NCBI RefSeq assembly: GCF_000003605.2 | Contig: NW_003149765.1 | Span: 237,703 to 266,994, forward strand | DNA length: 29,292 bases | DNA from: Saccoglossus kowalevskii | Taxonomy: Eukaryota > Hemichordata > Enteropneusta > Harrimaniidae | Reading direction: 5' to 3' | Part shown: one piece after another, positions 18,472-29,292 of the stretch | How positions within the stretch are numbered: position 1 is the stretch's first letter | Layout: every line of letters starts with the position of its first letter | Program-made: the position numbers and the translations under genes | The notes under the pieces: model-generated | The model's database searches: none | What the model saw: the letters and a program-made list of their open reading frames with translations, nothing else | Told to the model about the DNA's origin: nothing

Positions 18472-19650
18472 TCAGAGATAAGTCATATGCGTACGTTCGT
18501 TGTTGTCATTTTCGTTTTTCAGGTGATGAACTGACATATAGAAATTGAATAATGCTCGTTACTCGAAATAAAAAACATTGTTTAAGCAGCTGTTATATAT
18601 AACACGTTCGCTGAGACATCATAACTCGTAATTTAGCTTCAGAAGGTATGGAAATTGATATATTATCGGTAGTTGATGACCTGATTGTGGTATCGAAACT
18701 AGAAATCAGGCTGCTAACTACAGCTTCTTGTAGACGTCTTTCAACTATCAGTAATTCATACAAAATTTAATTCCTCCATTCTGCATTGAATATTGTAACA
18801 ATTGTAAATATTGTATTTTTGTCAAAACAAGGATTGATTGGAGTAATCCTTTTTTGGTCTGCACGCTCTTGTGGAACTCCTTGTTATACTTACCCACAGC
18901 GTAGACATATGCTTATAGAATTAGACAACGTTCATTTCCTTATATCAATATTCCTTCATCATTTTCCGTTGGTCTTACCTCAATGTCTGACATTTTCACT
19001 CTTGGTAATCAATCGGATAGGACTATATTATATATACAGAGATGGCAGTACTGGTACATTGACATAGCTTAATCATGACCTCGTTCGCATAAATGCATAT
19101 TGAACTTTGACATATTCCCGGAAAAAGTGGAAAATAAACATACTTTAATAAAGGTTTACTGAAAAGTGAGTAATATACGCACTTTATATATTATATACGC
19201 ACCTTTATCCTTGTATCAGACATGATGGTCATGGATATATTAACCAACACGAGCATACATGGCCTAAGCATGGCAGTTCACACAATGTATCATCGTGTAT
19301 AATTTTACAGTCGCTATGTATGTATTTTTAAATATCACCTAGTAAATGGCAAATTTTCCCATTTGCTAAAGGTGTAAGGGTGAATGTTAATGGCCAGTGA
19401 GAACTGTGCACAAAGACAAACTAGTAGCATCATTTGCTGCAGACCTTATTTTGTAATCGATTCGTATTATGTGTTTAAGGCTAAGAATATTCATCTGGTG
19501 GGAAGAATGTTCACCTTTATCAACATTTTAGTTTTAGGAACATCATTGTTTTTAACCATTGTTTTTGGGCGTCAGTTCATCTTTCGCGCTCTTGGAATGG
19601 ATCTATACTTTGGTTTCCATTTTGCAAAGATCGCGTACGTTTTCTTTTCC
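18472..19650 (-). pseudogene. TRPC-like pseudogene D (remnants of exons 9, 8, 7, 6, 1)
   Basis: Pieces align by eye with genes B and C in the correct order. Exon 9 relic is at 18472-18565 (GATAAGTCATATGCG against GATACGTCATATCCG, then ATGAACTGAC). Exon 8 relic is about 18832-18898, exon 7 relic about 18979-19118 with deletions, and the 3' part of exon 6 is 19203-19262 (ATTAACCAACACGAGCATAC). Exon 1 relic is 19515-19650, closest to gene B, about 17 bases short and without the ATG. Matching intron sequence (GAATTAGACAACG) is kept between exons 7 and 8, so this is a duplicated and not a processed pseudogene. Exons 2-5 and the pore are missing. Confidence 0.75.
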
Positions 19651-21576
19651 CTTGCTTATGAAAGTTTATGTTTTGATAGCAAACAAGTCCAGGGTTTATA
19701 CCGATCGTCATGTCATAAGACATCCCTGGTTCTTCTATTTGTTTTTTGAGAATCAACAATGAGCCGCTGTTATAAACAATGACGGGTTTATTATTTTTGT
19801 TCCATTGCTTTATAATGCACATGTATTATTTGCAGACATGCTTTCAAATATGCGGGTTACTGGTACCATATTTGCCATGCAATCTGCAATGATAATTTAT
19901 TATTCTATTTTTATATTACATGGAAAGTACGATTCTTTTGTTACAGTAAATATAACTCATTAAATATGAGAAAATATGGATCTATGCTGTCTGAACTATA
20001 TATCTGTTATCACCGAGTGCACGCATAATTCAATCTCATTCGCACTCGAGTGTGTCTGTCTCGATGTTTTATTATCTCCTTTGTACTAAATGTGTATTCA
20101 TCTACTTTTCGTTCTTATAATATTATCTTATTGAACATTCTTATGTTTTTGTGGTAAGTTGTTATTGTAAAAACGAATAATTGAATTTAAAATAAATCAT
20201 ACATTCGATCAAAAATGGCTGCCATACATTATTTTTTTTCTCAAGCTCATCGGTACTTTATCTTTATTGATCATCTTGACATAAAATACTGGATTATATC
20301 CAGCCTCGCTAGCATCAAAAAGTGATGAAATTGGATTGTTGCTGGTTCACCAAAATCTTTTGGACATCTTTCAATTAGAGTAAGAGAGTGGATAGTGGAA
20401 TGTGGTGGTGCATGAAGTGTGTGCTATTGGGGATTTAAGTGTTTAATTTAATTTATTTTAATCTGTCATTCTTTAAATTATGAATGATTCCTGAGGACCA
20501 ACTTTTGCATGGAGATTTCGGATGTGGATGCGCTGTGTATCTTTGGCGATTACATTATTTAATCCAAATTAAAATTATAGGAACCGCCAATAATTAAATT
20601 GTAGAAAAAAATGATGAATGAGTCTGTTTATTAGCGCACCGACGAGCCACGGTCACAGTGCCCTGAGCTTAATTAGAATGACCTGGATTTCTGTCTCAAT
20701 GGAGAGACACATGTTTTGAAATCTGCAATATATTATGTAAACTGCATTGAACAGCATTTTTTATGTCTACCAGAAGATATATATTTATACATTAAATGCA
20801 CCACGTCATTATGCTGCACGGTCGTTGCTCGATTTGTATGCATTTCCATGAAACTGTATGTCATAAATACCTAAATTATTATATAAAGCAGTTGAGAGTT
20901 CATTTAAATTTATACACATAATAAATCATATGACTATGACAATTAACAAATGCAAGTATAATAATAGTATGTATTGGAATAGAAATTACAGATATAATAA
21001 CAATAATAATATTTTTCAGTCATTGAGTTATCTTGTCTGTTACCGATTTTGTTTTGTTTTTTGGCTGCTGGTTTTTAATTGCTCCAATGAGCATATACAT
21101 GATTGTAAATGTCGATAAATTTGTTGAGCAGGAAGTTTATTGTCATGATGTATGTGGAGGGATATTTATCATTCGGCCCTATTAATATTATTCTATGCAA
21201 ATCATTATGCTACCAAAACAACCCTCGTTGATGATCAAGGTGGCCGTGTTTCTAGCTGCTAGGGCAACGTAACTATGTACCAGTATTTTCTATCACAATA
21301 TACCCTTAAGGATCAGTTGCCACAACAACTGTGACAACTTCCCTTTAACCCTTATCTGTCCATACGACAATGTCGACCTGTGTGTTTTGATTAAACTTTA
21401 TGTATGTGTTCCGTAGCAATTATTCATAACAAATACGCAAATACTAAAAGAAATGAAATGATTGATTCAAAATATTTTTATTTACAAACAACAAGTCGTC
21501 GTAAATTTCCGAAACACGGGTTCGTGTAAGTTTGTGAGCCCTAATATTTTGCGGTGAGTAATTGATTTACTATTAC
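19651..21576. other. Intergenic DNA between pseudogene D and its presumed 5' flank
   Basis: About 1.9 kb of AT-rich sequence with no gene I recognise. If 21577-21990 is the former 5' flank of pseudogene D, most of this was inserted or has diverged. A weak match to the gene B 5' UTR (GACCTGTGTGTTTTGATT near 21376) supports an insertion. A plus-strand frame at 20930-21118 is low-complexity (AATAAT runs). Confidence 0.5.
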
Positions 21577-21990
21577 TTCAAGTAGCCAGTAAATAAAACT
21601 ACATTGTAATGAATTCATTACAATTTGAAAAGTCGTATTGCATTATGATATCATATGATTTGCATACTATTTTGTTTTTGGCCAAATACATAGGTGCTTC
21701 AGATCCCTTTCTTGTTTGTGGCAGCAGTACCTGCAACTTTTCACCGTTTTTTTTATATAATATTTTATAATTATTACCCCCAACACTCAAAATGAGTTAA
21801 AATTATTCCGTGTCACAATGACGACAAGTCATTCATTTTATGTACAGCTAATGAATATTTCATTCATAGTGAGAGGTCATAAACAAACAGTACAGTAGCA
21901 TTGACATGCAATGGAATGATCATTGCTCTTCTCATTATAATAAGGTCGTTTTACGCTAATATCAATACAGATACAAATTACGTATTATAG
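21577..21990. repeat. Duplicated 5' flank, copy 2 (upstream of pseudogene D)
   Basis: About 414 bases collinear with 16385-16804, with small insertions and deletions. Shared words include TATGTACAGCTAATGAA and CATAAACAAACAGTA. Its place upstream of pseudogene D suits a segmental duplication carrying gene and promoter. Confidence 0.75.
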
Positions 21991-23359
21991 AAAACACAGA
22001 ACAGGCATATAGAGAATAATTTGTAAGGGTTTTCTGCCCATTCAATATATACTGCGTAATTCTTTGTTGAAAATGTGACACACCAGCGAGGAAACCGAGG
22101 AAGATAAACAGGACTCGACTAAAAGATAGAATACATACAGCAAACATTTGTTTTGTTTCTGTGGTAAAACAAGTTGTCACTAAATATAAATATATATTGA
22201 AAACATAAATATGGGCGTAATGTAATGTAATATAACATACACCACGAGCATTTCGAGTCTGATTCTGATTTGAAACTAAATCGTCAAACAAATATTTTTG
22301 TACCACAAAATAGTGTCTATACAATATTCTGACATAGAAATGATAGGTGCTCACTAAACTATGTGAAAAGTCAGAATATAGTTAAGGGTATTACGGGGTT
22401 GTTCTCATGTAGTTGATGGGGTAGTTTTTGGATTTCTACATAATTGCATGCTGCAAAGTGAAACTGAAAGGAATAACTTGCATCAATACCAAAGCTTCCC
22501 GCCGTGCTTTTGTCAAAAAACAACAGCAAACAAGTATTGTTCAAACGGAAGATGATAGACAGGCAATGAAATACGACCACAACGGAGTGTCGAATTGGAA
22601 AATGATTTATTGGTTGCCCTTTATGTTGAGCAATCATTTATGAAAACACATAATAAGATCACTCACATGGATTATAACCAATCAGCCTGTGTTTCAGAGA
22701 TTACATTTATAAGGATGCATTAAATAAATGTGTATTCGTAATGTGGTTACACATTTGGAGACATAGATGTTTGCTATCAATATGACTTTGGTTTCAATTT
22801 GTCAAATATAACGATTTATACAACAATTATACTCTTAAGCATATGAATGTACTGCTATGAACTACTTAACACCCTGATTCTTACCAAGTGAATATGTATG
22901 CAAACCAACCTATTTAAAAAAAAGATTGACGATGAACCAAACGTGTTTACATACTGTTGACTGATACTATGACAAATAATTGTATATTATTTGTGCACTT
23001 GTCAAAACAAATCGCGACTAGCGGATGAACAAGAAGTTTATTCCTTCTAAATAGTGGTAATAATCAACCATGGAATTCAATAACATTTATATATTGATGC
23101 GATTTTACCAATGGCAATGAATATATATAAATGTATATCCTAATTATATATTGAAAATAGGTATATAGAAATTATATATTTGTTTCAGAACAAGTGTTCA
23201 TGAGTAGATATTGTACGTTCAAGAGAAGTGAGTTACAGTCAAACATGCAGAATAAGTCCCATTAGAGTCGTTATAATTTTTATTAGACCTGGATAACCCA
23301 CGCCCATATAATTAGTAACAAACATGTTACAAGCATTATTTATATCACATAATTAACTT
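21991..23359. other. Intergenic DNA and 3' flank of gene C
   Basis: The part just below 23360 resembles the 3' flank of gene B (GTCGTTAT..., CCTGGATAACCCA against CCTGAATAACCCA), so a 3' UTR is shared. An open frame at 21962-22354 (minus, 130 codons) and overlapping frames at 22371-22643 have no domain I can name; codon and residue usage look like chance frames. Confidence 0.55.
23037..23042 (-). terminator. Possible polyadenylation signal of gene C
   Basis: The minus strand reads AATAAA 318 bases past the stop codon of gene C. The hexamer is common by chance in this composition. Confidence 0.3.
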
Positions 23360-23500
23360 TTAGAGATACGTCATATCCGAAGGTTGCTTGATGTCTTCTT
23401 TATCTTCCAGAGAATGAACTGACGTTCGGAAATATCTCATGACATCGTCGTCCACGACTCCATTCACCATCAAATACCGAGTACATATTATATTTATTAA
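23360..23500 (-). CDS. Gene C exon 9 (last exon, stop codon)
   Basis: 46 codons and a TAA, from LINIICTRYLMV to SDMTYL. The acceptor is TTTCTTGTAG. It has one codon more than gene B. The last bases before the stop (GGATATGACGTAT) are identical in both genes, so the C-terminal motif is under constraint or recently shared. Confidence 0.85.
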   Translation of the reverse strand, partial: LINIICTRYLMVNGVVDDDVMRYFRTSVHSLEDKEDIKQPSDMTYL

Positions 23501-26500
23501 CTACAAGAAATCAGACGTTTGATGTTACACTATATTAAGTCGGCCAAAGAGTAACCAATTACGACCACGGTAAGGCATGTTGTATTACAGCAAGTAAAAG
23601 TTTTTCCTAAATGTGTTAAGAAATATCGGTATTTATTTCATCAATACGCTCTATAGAATAGAGCGTCCAACGTAAACACTTTATAGTGAGAGTAATACTA
23701 CTTGTCGCTATTGTCCGCCAACCTTCGATAGTGGATATTTTTGTTCAATATTTCCCTAGGCAAGTGCTGTTTCTTCAATCCAAACAAGACATGTTTACCT
23801 CTTTTTTTGTTCTTAACAATGCTCGTTTATACTAGTTACGTTGTTGTCAACAATGCCAATTTACTTAGACAAAGTTTTTCGGAAGTAGGTTATTTTCAGT
23901 TAAAGTTGAAGTCATCGTTCCTGTGGGTCTCGGAAATTCACTGGAACCTCGACCTCATATAGGTAAAGAACTACCACAAGCGTTTTTGTAGGCGTACTTT
24001 TAGTATCAGTTATACTATTTTTGGGGTCAGTGAACACACTTTCGTTTGAAGAGAGATTTTCCTTAGCCTTACTAAGAAAGTACTCTCCCTTTACTCAGAA
24101 CCGAACCTAGTTTACTAGTTTGTTTTTGTTTGAACATTGCCCGTATACAAGGCATGTACTTGTTTCAAAGAATACCCGTAACTTTCCGCTCGCAATTTTA
24201 AAATAGAACATTCAATGAGCAGTTTGGATAGACGAGCTGTGTGAATGTATAGTCACTCGGAACGAGTTCCATACAAAGAAGTGTTACGTAAAACACGTTT
24301 GTGTGACAACATAACCCGCGACGCCACAGTAGAATAAACATCTAGAAAATAATATTTATTGTATCAATCTAAAAAAGAGACTGTTGACTCCAGTTAGTTT
24401 CTCGTAGACGTCTCTTAACTATCAGTAATTTGTAAATATTTAGCTCCTTTGAATATTGTATGCGTCCCAATAGAAAATTAGTAATTTTGTTGCCAAAATA
24501 ATGACGTAACTTACCTCCTTGTAGAGTAAATCTTTGTTTGTTTGCGCTCTTCTTGTGGCATCTTTTGGTACAGTTAACTGCAGATTAGACAAATGCTTAG
24601 AATTAGACAACGTCATTTGTTTATAATAAACATTCCTTCATTATTTTCCGTTGGTCTTACCTCAACGTCTACATTTGTACTCGAACTATAGATGCTCAGA
24701 AATCTTTTGATAATGGCAATCAAACAAGAAACTGATGGGATGATATTATACGGAGCTGGCAGTACTGGGGCGTCAACATAACTCAACCATATCTTCGTTC
24801 GCATGAATGCATACTCAACTTTAATATTTTGCTAAAAAGGTTGAAAAAAAAATCATGTTAAAGATGTGTTAAACGTGCAAACTCTGCTATGGCATAATAT
24901 AATGTTATTCTTGTCAAGAACTTAATGCTTTATTTAGGAACATTAAAATTGTGTGTGCTGACAATTTTCCTAATTTTGATACACTACCATCAAAATGTTA
25001 TTTAATTACTGCAACATATTTTCCAAACATAGTAAAACACTACTGTATCGATTATAAGAGCATGTGCTTGAAACATGCGCATAGCGGTGCATTAAATATA
25101 TAAGTGTACCTCTACGTACCTTTATCCTTGCATAAGTATCAGACATCATGGCGATGAAAATATTGACCAAAACGAGCATACAGAGAGTACCAAAAGATGC
25201 ATATAATATAAATCCCATTGCTTCGTACATTGGTCCTGCATCGAGTATACCCTCATATCCGGGACCAGTGAAATTGAAATACAGATCGTCGGCTTTCAAG
25301 CTTTCCGTCGGATTGCCTCCAAAAATCGTCGTTACCAGAGCAACAAAAGACGATGAAAATCTATATGATGGGAAAATACACAGTGTAAAAGAGATAAAGT
25401 GAATGTGTGCATTCTTTTTGCGACATTGTCAATACACAGTAAATGGAAGAAGAAGGGGCAATGTGATTTGGAAGAGGATGATAACGTATGTCCTCAATGA
25501 CTGCAGGTGTACTGATGATGTATTGTGTAGTTTCGGTATGTGTTTTTTTTCCAAGTGACTGGAAGCATTTGTTTGGAGTTTGGAGGGAGAGGTTAAATCT
25601 TTAGAAAATTTTAGAAATTCCGGGATGCAAAATATGATTGACATCATTGTGTATTCAGGTTTGTAGATTCTACCATTTGCATATTGTATCCATTTGCACA
25701 TAAAAGTAATACGTCTTTGTTTTTTTCAAATAGTTTTTTTTTATCTTCAGTATTTCTCACTTTGTTTTTAAATTCTAATTTAAACTATTTGTTAATACCT
25801 AATGAGGTTTTTGTATACACACATTGCATCCTTGTATAATTCCAAATCACGATTGACACCACAATTTCGGAATTTCCAGTATTATACTAATTTAATCATT
25901 CTTACACGTCTTACACTGCTATGAGCGCGAATTTCTAGATTTGTGAACTCGATTATGTCCTCGGATGTATCCCCTAAATTTGCCTGATTCAAATAAGTCG
26001 ATCGAAACAATGATCTTAGTAAATTGGGGTCCTATTTCTGGTGGATGGTCATATCTGTAATTGATACACTCGTTGTTAATCAAATATGGTCGCTCTTGTT
26101 AATTGATTGTCGATGATAGTGAGATGTCACAGACAGTAAAGTTATATTCTTACACGTTGTACGAATGTGGGGCCATATTTTGTATGTGAACTATTTTTTT
26201 GTGACCTGAAATAGATAAGGGATAATCAAAGTTGAAATTTTTGAAGCAGCGATGAGTTTTAACGTGATATCTCTTTTTGGCCCTGTGTTTCCAGATTCAC
26301 GTGTTTTTGCGCTTCAGTTGATGATGTGCGCCCTCAATACAATTTAGATGTACTTCTACGAGAGATTCGATTTAGATATTTGCCGCGGGCGGTGTCTATT
26401 TATTTTGAATATATTGCTTTGTTGACTGCAATATACACATTAGGCAATATGTCACAATTTTGTTGATAGATTTAATCATGATTTTTAAGCAGAACAAATA

Positions 26501-29263
26501 ATTATTCACAGGCGAATTTCAAATTTAGAGTTTTGTGTAATTGAAACCGTAATAAGTAATCATAATTCCCTCAGTGATCAAAGGGTTGTCGGGTCGCTGG
26601 CTTTGAGGGAGTCACGTACATCACAGTTTCCTTTTGATGGATTTTTATCATTCGACCGAGCAAACTAAAATTACAGTTATTACTTCACTCATATTAACAC
26701 TGTCAGCCACTGACAGACTTTTGAGTTGGCGATACCAGTAAATGTCCTAACTCAGTAAAAATTAACCGATTCACAAAATGTTTATAACTACAAATTTAAA
26801 AAAAACGAGAATGAAACAGTGTTTTTACCGACTTGAGTTTCCATTTACGTGCATTCACAAGTCCAAAAACTCAAGCAAATTATTACGGAAACAAGATACA
26901 GAAAGACACTTCAACCACACGACCAAATAATATACTATTTTTGACAAAATGTACATCATTTAATTATAACAACAATTGGTAAGTATGGCTAGGTTGTATT
27001 ATTAAATATTATAACTAGTTTTGAAGTTTTATATTGTAATCATTTGTTTTGTCTCGGACTTTGAGAGATATTTGTTATTTATTAGTACAGTGAATTATTT
27101 TGCACTGCATTTAAATCTTGAGTAATGTAGCACGGCGTGGCAGTGAATAATTCTTATAAATATTGTATTATCGTGACTGTTGGCTAATTATATCAAATGT
27201 AGTTTATTGTCATTTATTTTGGATTGTATGTGAGTTTGTATGGCATTACCTAAATTTTCGTTCATAAGAAAAATTCATTTCTATCATGAAAACATTATTT
27301 TATGTTTATGCAAAGTAACTGGTCTGTGGCACCCTTTTAACATGGGATACGCGAACACAATAACAAAGGTTGCACATGTAAATATACCATTGTTTGAAAT
27401 AATTCTTTTGACCACATCAATTGTAATCGACCTATATGCAACTTTAGAATTTGATAAATGCGATAGTATTATACTATATATAACCGAGAACACGTTGTAT
27501 TGGCAAAACAGGAATTACTTACTCGCTAAAAACATTGTCTTCACCAAAGTCTTCGTACAGATAATAGAATCCGAGTGCAAATGCCGTTACAGTGTATAAA
27601 AATATGATAAGAAACCTGATGACGTCACCAGTCATTGAAGTGAACATTAATAGCATGGGCCCAAGATAAAAAGAAAGATAGAAATTTTCCATAAATCTAA
27701 GACAAGCAAGGGTGAGAGTAAAAGCCGTCCAAGTGATCCAAAATATGTACACTCTGGGGTTGATGTACACATATTGAAAAAGACTAATAAAACGAAGACA
27801 GATGTCAGCAAGAAACGAGAACAGGATTAATATATTCATGTTGTTCCAGACAGAGGTGAAGTAATGTTTTCGTCCACAGATCATCATTTTTCGAAGTTCA
27901 CACCAGATCAGTGCAATGACATATATTAGGAGAAAAATAATGAAATGTGCATATGCAGATTCATAATACAAGTTGCCATCAAGCTCTATGTTAAGCAAGA
28001 TGACTAAAAGCAGAAATTCAAAGTAAGCCACCATTTGCATTATGAATTTGGCTTTAGGGTTATCCAGAATTTTCGCCACCGGAGAGCAAGGTGCTATGAT
28101 ATATATGACGGCCAACAGTGGCATTAGTAACACGTATACAATCAAACAGTATATGCAGTACAAAAACCACCACCAAAAGCTATTCTTGCAATGCCATTCT
28201 GGCTGTCCCTTGTGCCAAACCTTCCTCAACACGTTCTGACATTTGTAGTGTGCTATGAACTGTGAATATTAATAAAAAAATGGTAAAATTGATTCTGAGT
28301 GTCACTTATACTTGGTAAAATCATAAGATATTAAGTTCAGTGACAGACCTTTCCGCTTATTCTCAAATACAAAAATGGCACACTTTTTATGTCAAAATCC
28401 TTATTACACAATGGCGTAACAAACAAACACGCATAAAACAAACATGATAACAAGTTCTTTAGCAAACAATTCAGTTTTCAGTAACAATTACAACAATAAC
28501 ATATATTTCATACATACATATATACCCCATATAGAGATAGTCTATAATATTGTTTATGTGTAAAGTTTAAAATAAACGGTTAAACTATTATGATTCATCA
28601 TATTTGAATGTTCGGATTTGCTGGTCGTTATTTGCACCTTATTCACGGGTGGTAATGACCAGTCATTGTGCTACATACCTTTTTATGCTTAGTTGCTATA
28701 GCTTTGGTAACCACTTTTCCTTTTAGCGGAAGTTCGTTTTCCAATTGTGTAACTTCATTGCATCCAAGAATTAACGTAGATACCTCTTCGGAACTTTCGC
28801 AGCAGTCAAGTAAATCTAAAGTATACTCTTGTACTTTATTTTTCAATTCAATATATCTTTCCTGCGTTATGATGTAAGGAAAATTCACATATATAGCAGT
28901 GTGGTCGTTCAAATCGTTAAAACTGCATGTTACAAAATAATCTAAAAAATTATCAACACTAAACATGATATTATTAACAAAGAATTAATGTTTTAGTTGG
29001 ACTGCGAATTACACTGTCCTACGCTAAGTGCCAAGTCTGCTGTAATAACTGTTATTGTAGTGAACATGATGGCTATATTATAATGTAATTCAATACCACT
29101 GATGTCATTTGAATTTCTCTTGCTTCTGTTACTCTCTGTAAATCACTTGCTAGGTCCATCGATGCCACCACAGGGTCACTGTTAGCGAGGCTAAGGTAGG
29201 CAGGTGAAGCAAGTTCACAAAATATACTGTATCTCAAGTCATCAATCAAAATGTGTTCTTCTC
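23360..29263 (-). CDS. TRPC-like cation channel, gene C (exons 3-9, 5' end off window)
   Basis: Paralogue of gene B, predicted subunit of a plasma-membrane cation channel. Coding exons (minus strand): 29263-29097, 28861-28679, 28259-27523, 25360-25120, 24831-24661, 24577-24515, 23500-23360. These give 566 residues from the linker helices to the stop. Exons 3-6 have exactly the lengths of gene B (167, 183, 737, 241); exons 7-9 differ only by whole codons. Signatures: LASPAYLSLA, SSEEV, FIAHYKCQ, LRF in S4, FVALVTTIFGG at the pore, NIFIAMMSDTY in S6, EYAFMRTKIWL at the TRP helix, final MTYL. The Ca2+-cavity positions read CELRK in S2 and WNNMN in S3, against GEIRE and WNYMD in gene B, so two acidic residues are lost. 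Exons 1 and 2, with ankyrin repeats, must lie right of the window. Confidence 0.87.
23501..24514 (-). other. Intron 8 of gene C
   Basis: 1014 bases. It contains a perfect hairpin at 23646-23666 (ACGCTCTAT, loop AGA, ATAGAGCGT). The plus-strand open frame at 23741-23962 has no recognisable domain. Confidence 0.6.
24515..24577 (-). CDS. Gene C exon 8
   Basis: 21 codons, LTVPKDATRRAQ to LLYKE, between ATCTGCAG and GAG|GTAAGT. It is more basic than its gene B counterpart. Confidence 0.78.
24661..24831 (-). CDS. Gene C exon 7 (TRP helix)
   Basis: 57 codons, QNIKVEYAFMRTKIWL onward, with LPAPYNIIPS. The acceptor is CTTTTTAG and the donor GAG|GTAAGA. It has two codons fewer than gene B, in the variable part after the TRP helix. 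Confidence 0.9.
25120..25360 (-). CDS. Gene C exon 6 (pore and S6)
   Basis: 241 nt, same phase as gene B. It encodes FVALVTTIFGG, a post-pore loop with an NFT sequon, and S6 ending NIFIAMMSDTYARIK. The donor is AAG|GTACGT. Confidence 0.9.
25361..27522 (-). other. Intron 5 of gene C
   Basis: 2162 bases. Open frames at 25429-25701 (minus), 27240-27599 (plus) and 27284-27493 (minus) show no recognisable domain. The plus-strand one runs antisense into exon 5. Around 26565-26612 short arms CCCTCA and TGAGGG could pair. I see no clear transposon. Confidence 0.6.
27523..28259 (-). CDS. Gene C exon 5 (pre-S1 elbow to S5)
   Basis: 737 nt, from FIAHYKCQ to NVFSE, donor GTAAGT. It aligns to gene B without a gap. 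S2 reads WCELRKMM and S3 reads VWNNMNILIL. The S4-S5 part (LTLACLRF, FYLSFYLGPML, FLYTVTAFALGFYYLY) is almost unchanged from gene B. Confidence 0.92.
28260..28678 (-). other. Intron 4 of gene C
   Basis: 419 bases, AT-rich, with short CATA repeats. Unlike intron 4 of gene B, I see no exon 5 relic here. Confidence 0.65.
28679..28861 (-). CDS. Gene C exon 4
   Basis: 61 codons, ERYIELKNKV to ATKHKK, between CATAACGCAG and AAG|GTATGT. The open frame extends upstream to an ATG at 28966, but that part is intron. Confidence 0.86.
29097..29263 (-). CDS. Gene C exon 3
   Basis: Linker helices with SIFCELASPAYLSLANSDP. The acceptor is ATTATTACAG. The first two bases complete a Gly codon, as in gene B. 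It has the same ambiguous tandem donor (GTGGTATTG) as gene B. Confidence 0.83.
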
Positions 29264-29292
29264 CTGTAATAATGAACATGGCATGGATTTAA

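Noticed and set aside
19384-19762. Plus-strand open frames of 121 and 67 codons
   Set aside because: They run antisense across the exon 1 relic of pseudogene D; the composition follows from that relic and no domain is seen.
21962-22354. Minus-strand open frame of 130 codons
   Set aside because: It has no recognisable motif, overlaps the end of the duplicated flank and has no counterpart beyond copy 1 of that flank.
27240-27599. Plus-strand open frame of 119 codons
   Set aside because: It starts in intron 5 of gene C and runs antisense into exon 5, which is a well-supported coding exon on the other strand.
1-29292. CRISPR array, bacterial operon, phage or viral genome
   Set aside because: No regularly spaced repeats and no ribosome-binding-site-led gene strings; coding regions are split by spliceosomal introns.

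Overview
The window is AT-rich animal nuclear DNA: split genes with GT..AG introns, a tRNA-derived SINE, a dead mariner element and scraps of non-LTR retrotransposons. It holds no prokaryotic operon, CRISPR array or viral genome. The content suggests an invertebrate, perhaps a marine lophotrochozoan; that placement is a guess from gene and repeat style.

The dominant content is a tandem cluster of TRPC-like cation-channel genes, all on the minus strand. Transcription runs right to left. Gene C (exons 3-9, 29263 down to 23360) lacks its first exons beyond the right edge. Gene B (nine exons, 16104 down to 4042) appears complete and encodes about 670 residues. Gene A (exon 1 only, 787 down to 635) continues off the left edge. 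Between B and C lies a fourth, decayed copy, pseudogene D (about 18472-19650). It retains recognisable pieces of exons 9, 8, 7, 6 and 1 in the right order. B and C share exon number, phases and nearly all exon lengths, so they arose by DNA-level duplication, not retroposition.

The predicted protein has a short ankyrin segment, the TRPC linker-helix region, a pre-S1 elbow, S1-S4, S5, pore, S6, a TRP helix and a short tail ending in Thr-Tyr-(Phe/Leu). It is smaller than usual TRPC proteins because ankyrin repeats and the long tail are missing. B keeps the four residues that bind Ca2+ in the S2-S3 cavity of TRPC4/5; C has E-to-K and D-to-N changes at two of them. If both are expressed, the copies may be gated differently, or may assemble together as tetramers (inference).

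Layout: 1-634 intron 1 of gene A; 635-787 exon 1 of A; 788-4041 intergenic with a SINE near 1670-1961 and a CpG-rich patch near 3611; 4042-16104 gene B, with a mariner relic in intron 6, retroelement scraps in intron 5 and a decayed exon-5 copy in intron 4; 16105-23359 intergenic with a duplicated 5' flank (16385 and 21577), a reverse-transcriptase fragment, a strong hairpin (17818) and pseudogene D; 23360-29263 gene C; 29264-29292 the start of its intron 2. I found no tRNA or rRNA gene. Exon limits were derived by hand from splice sites, reading phase and agreement between B and C.
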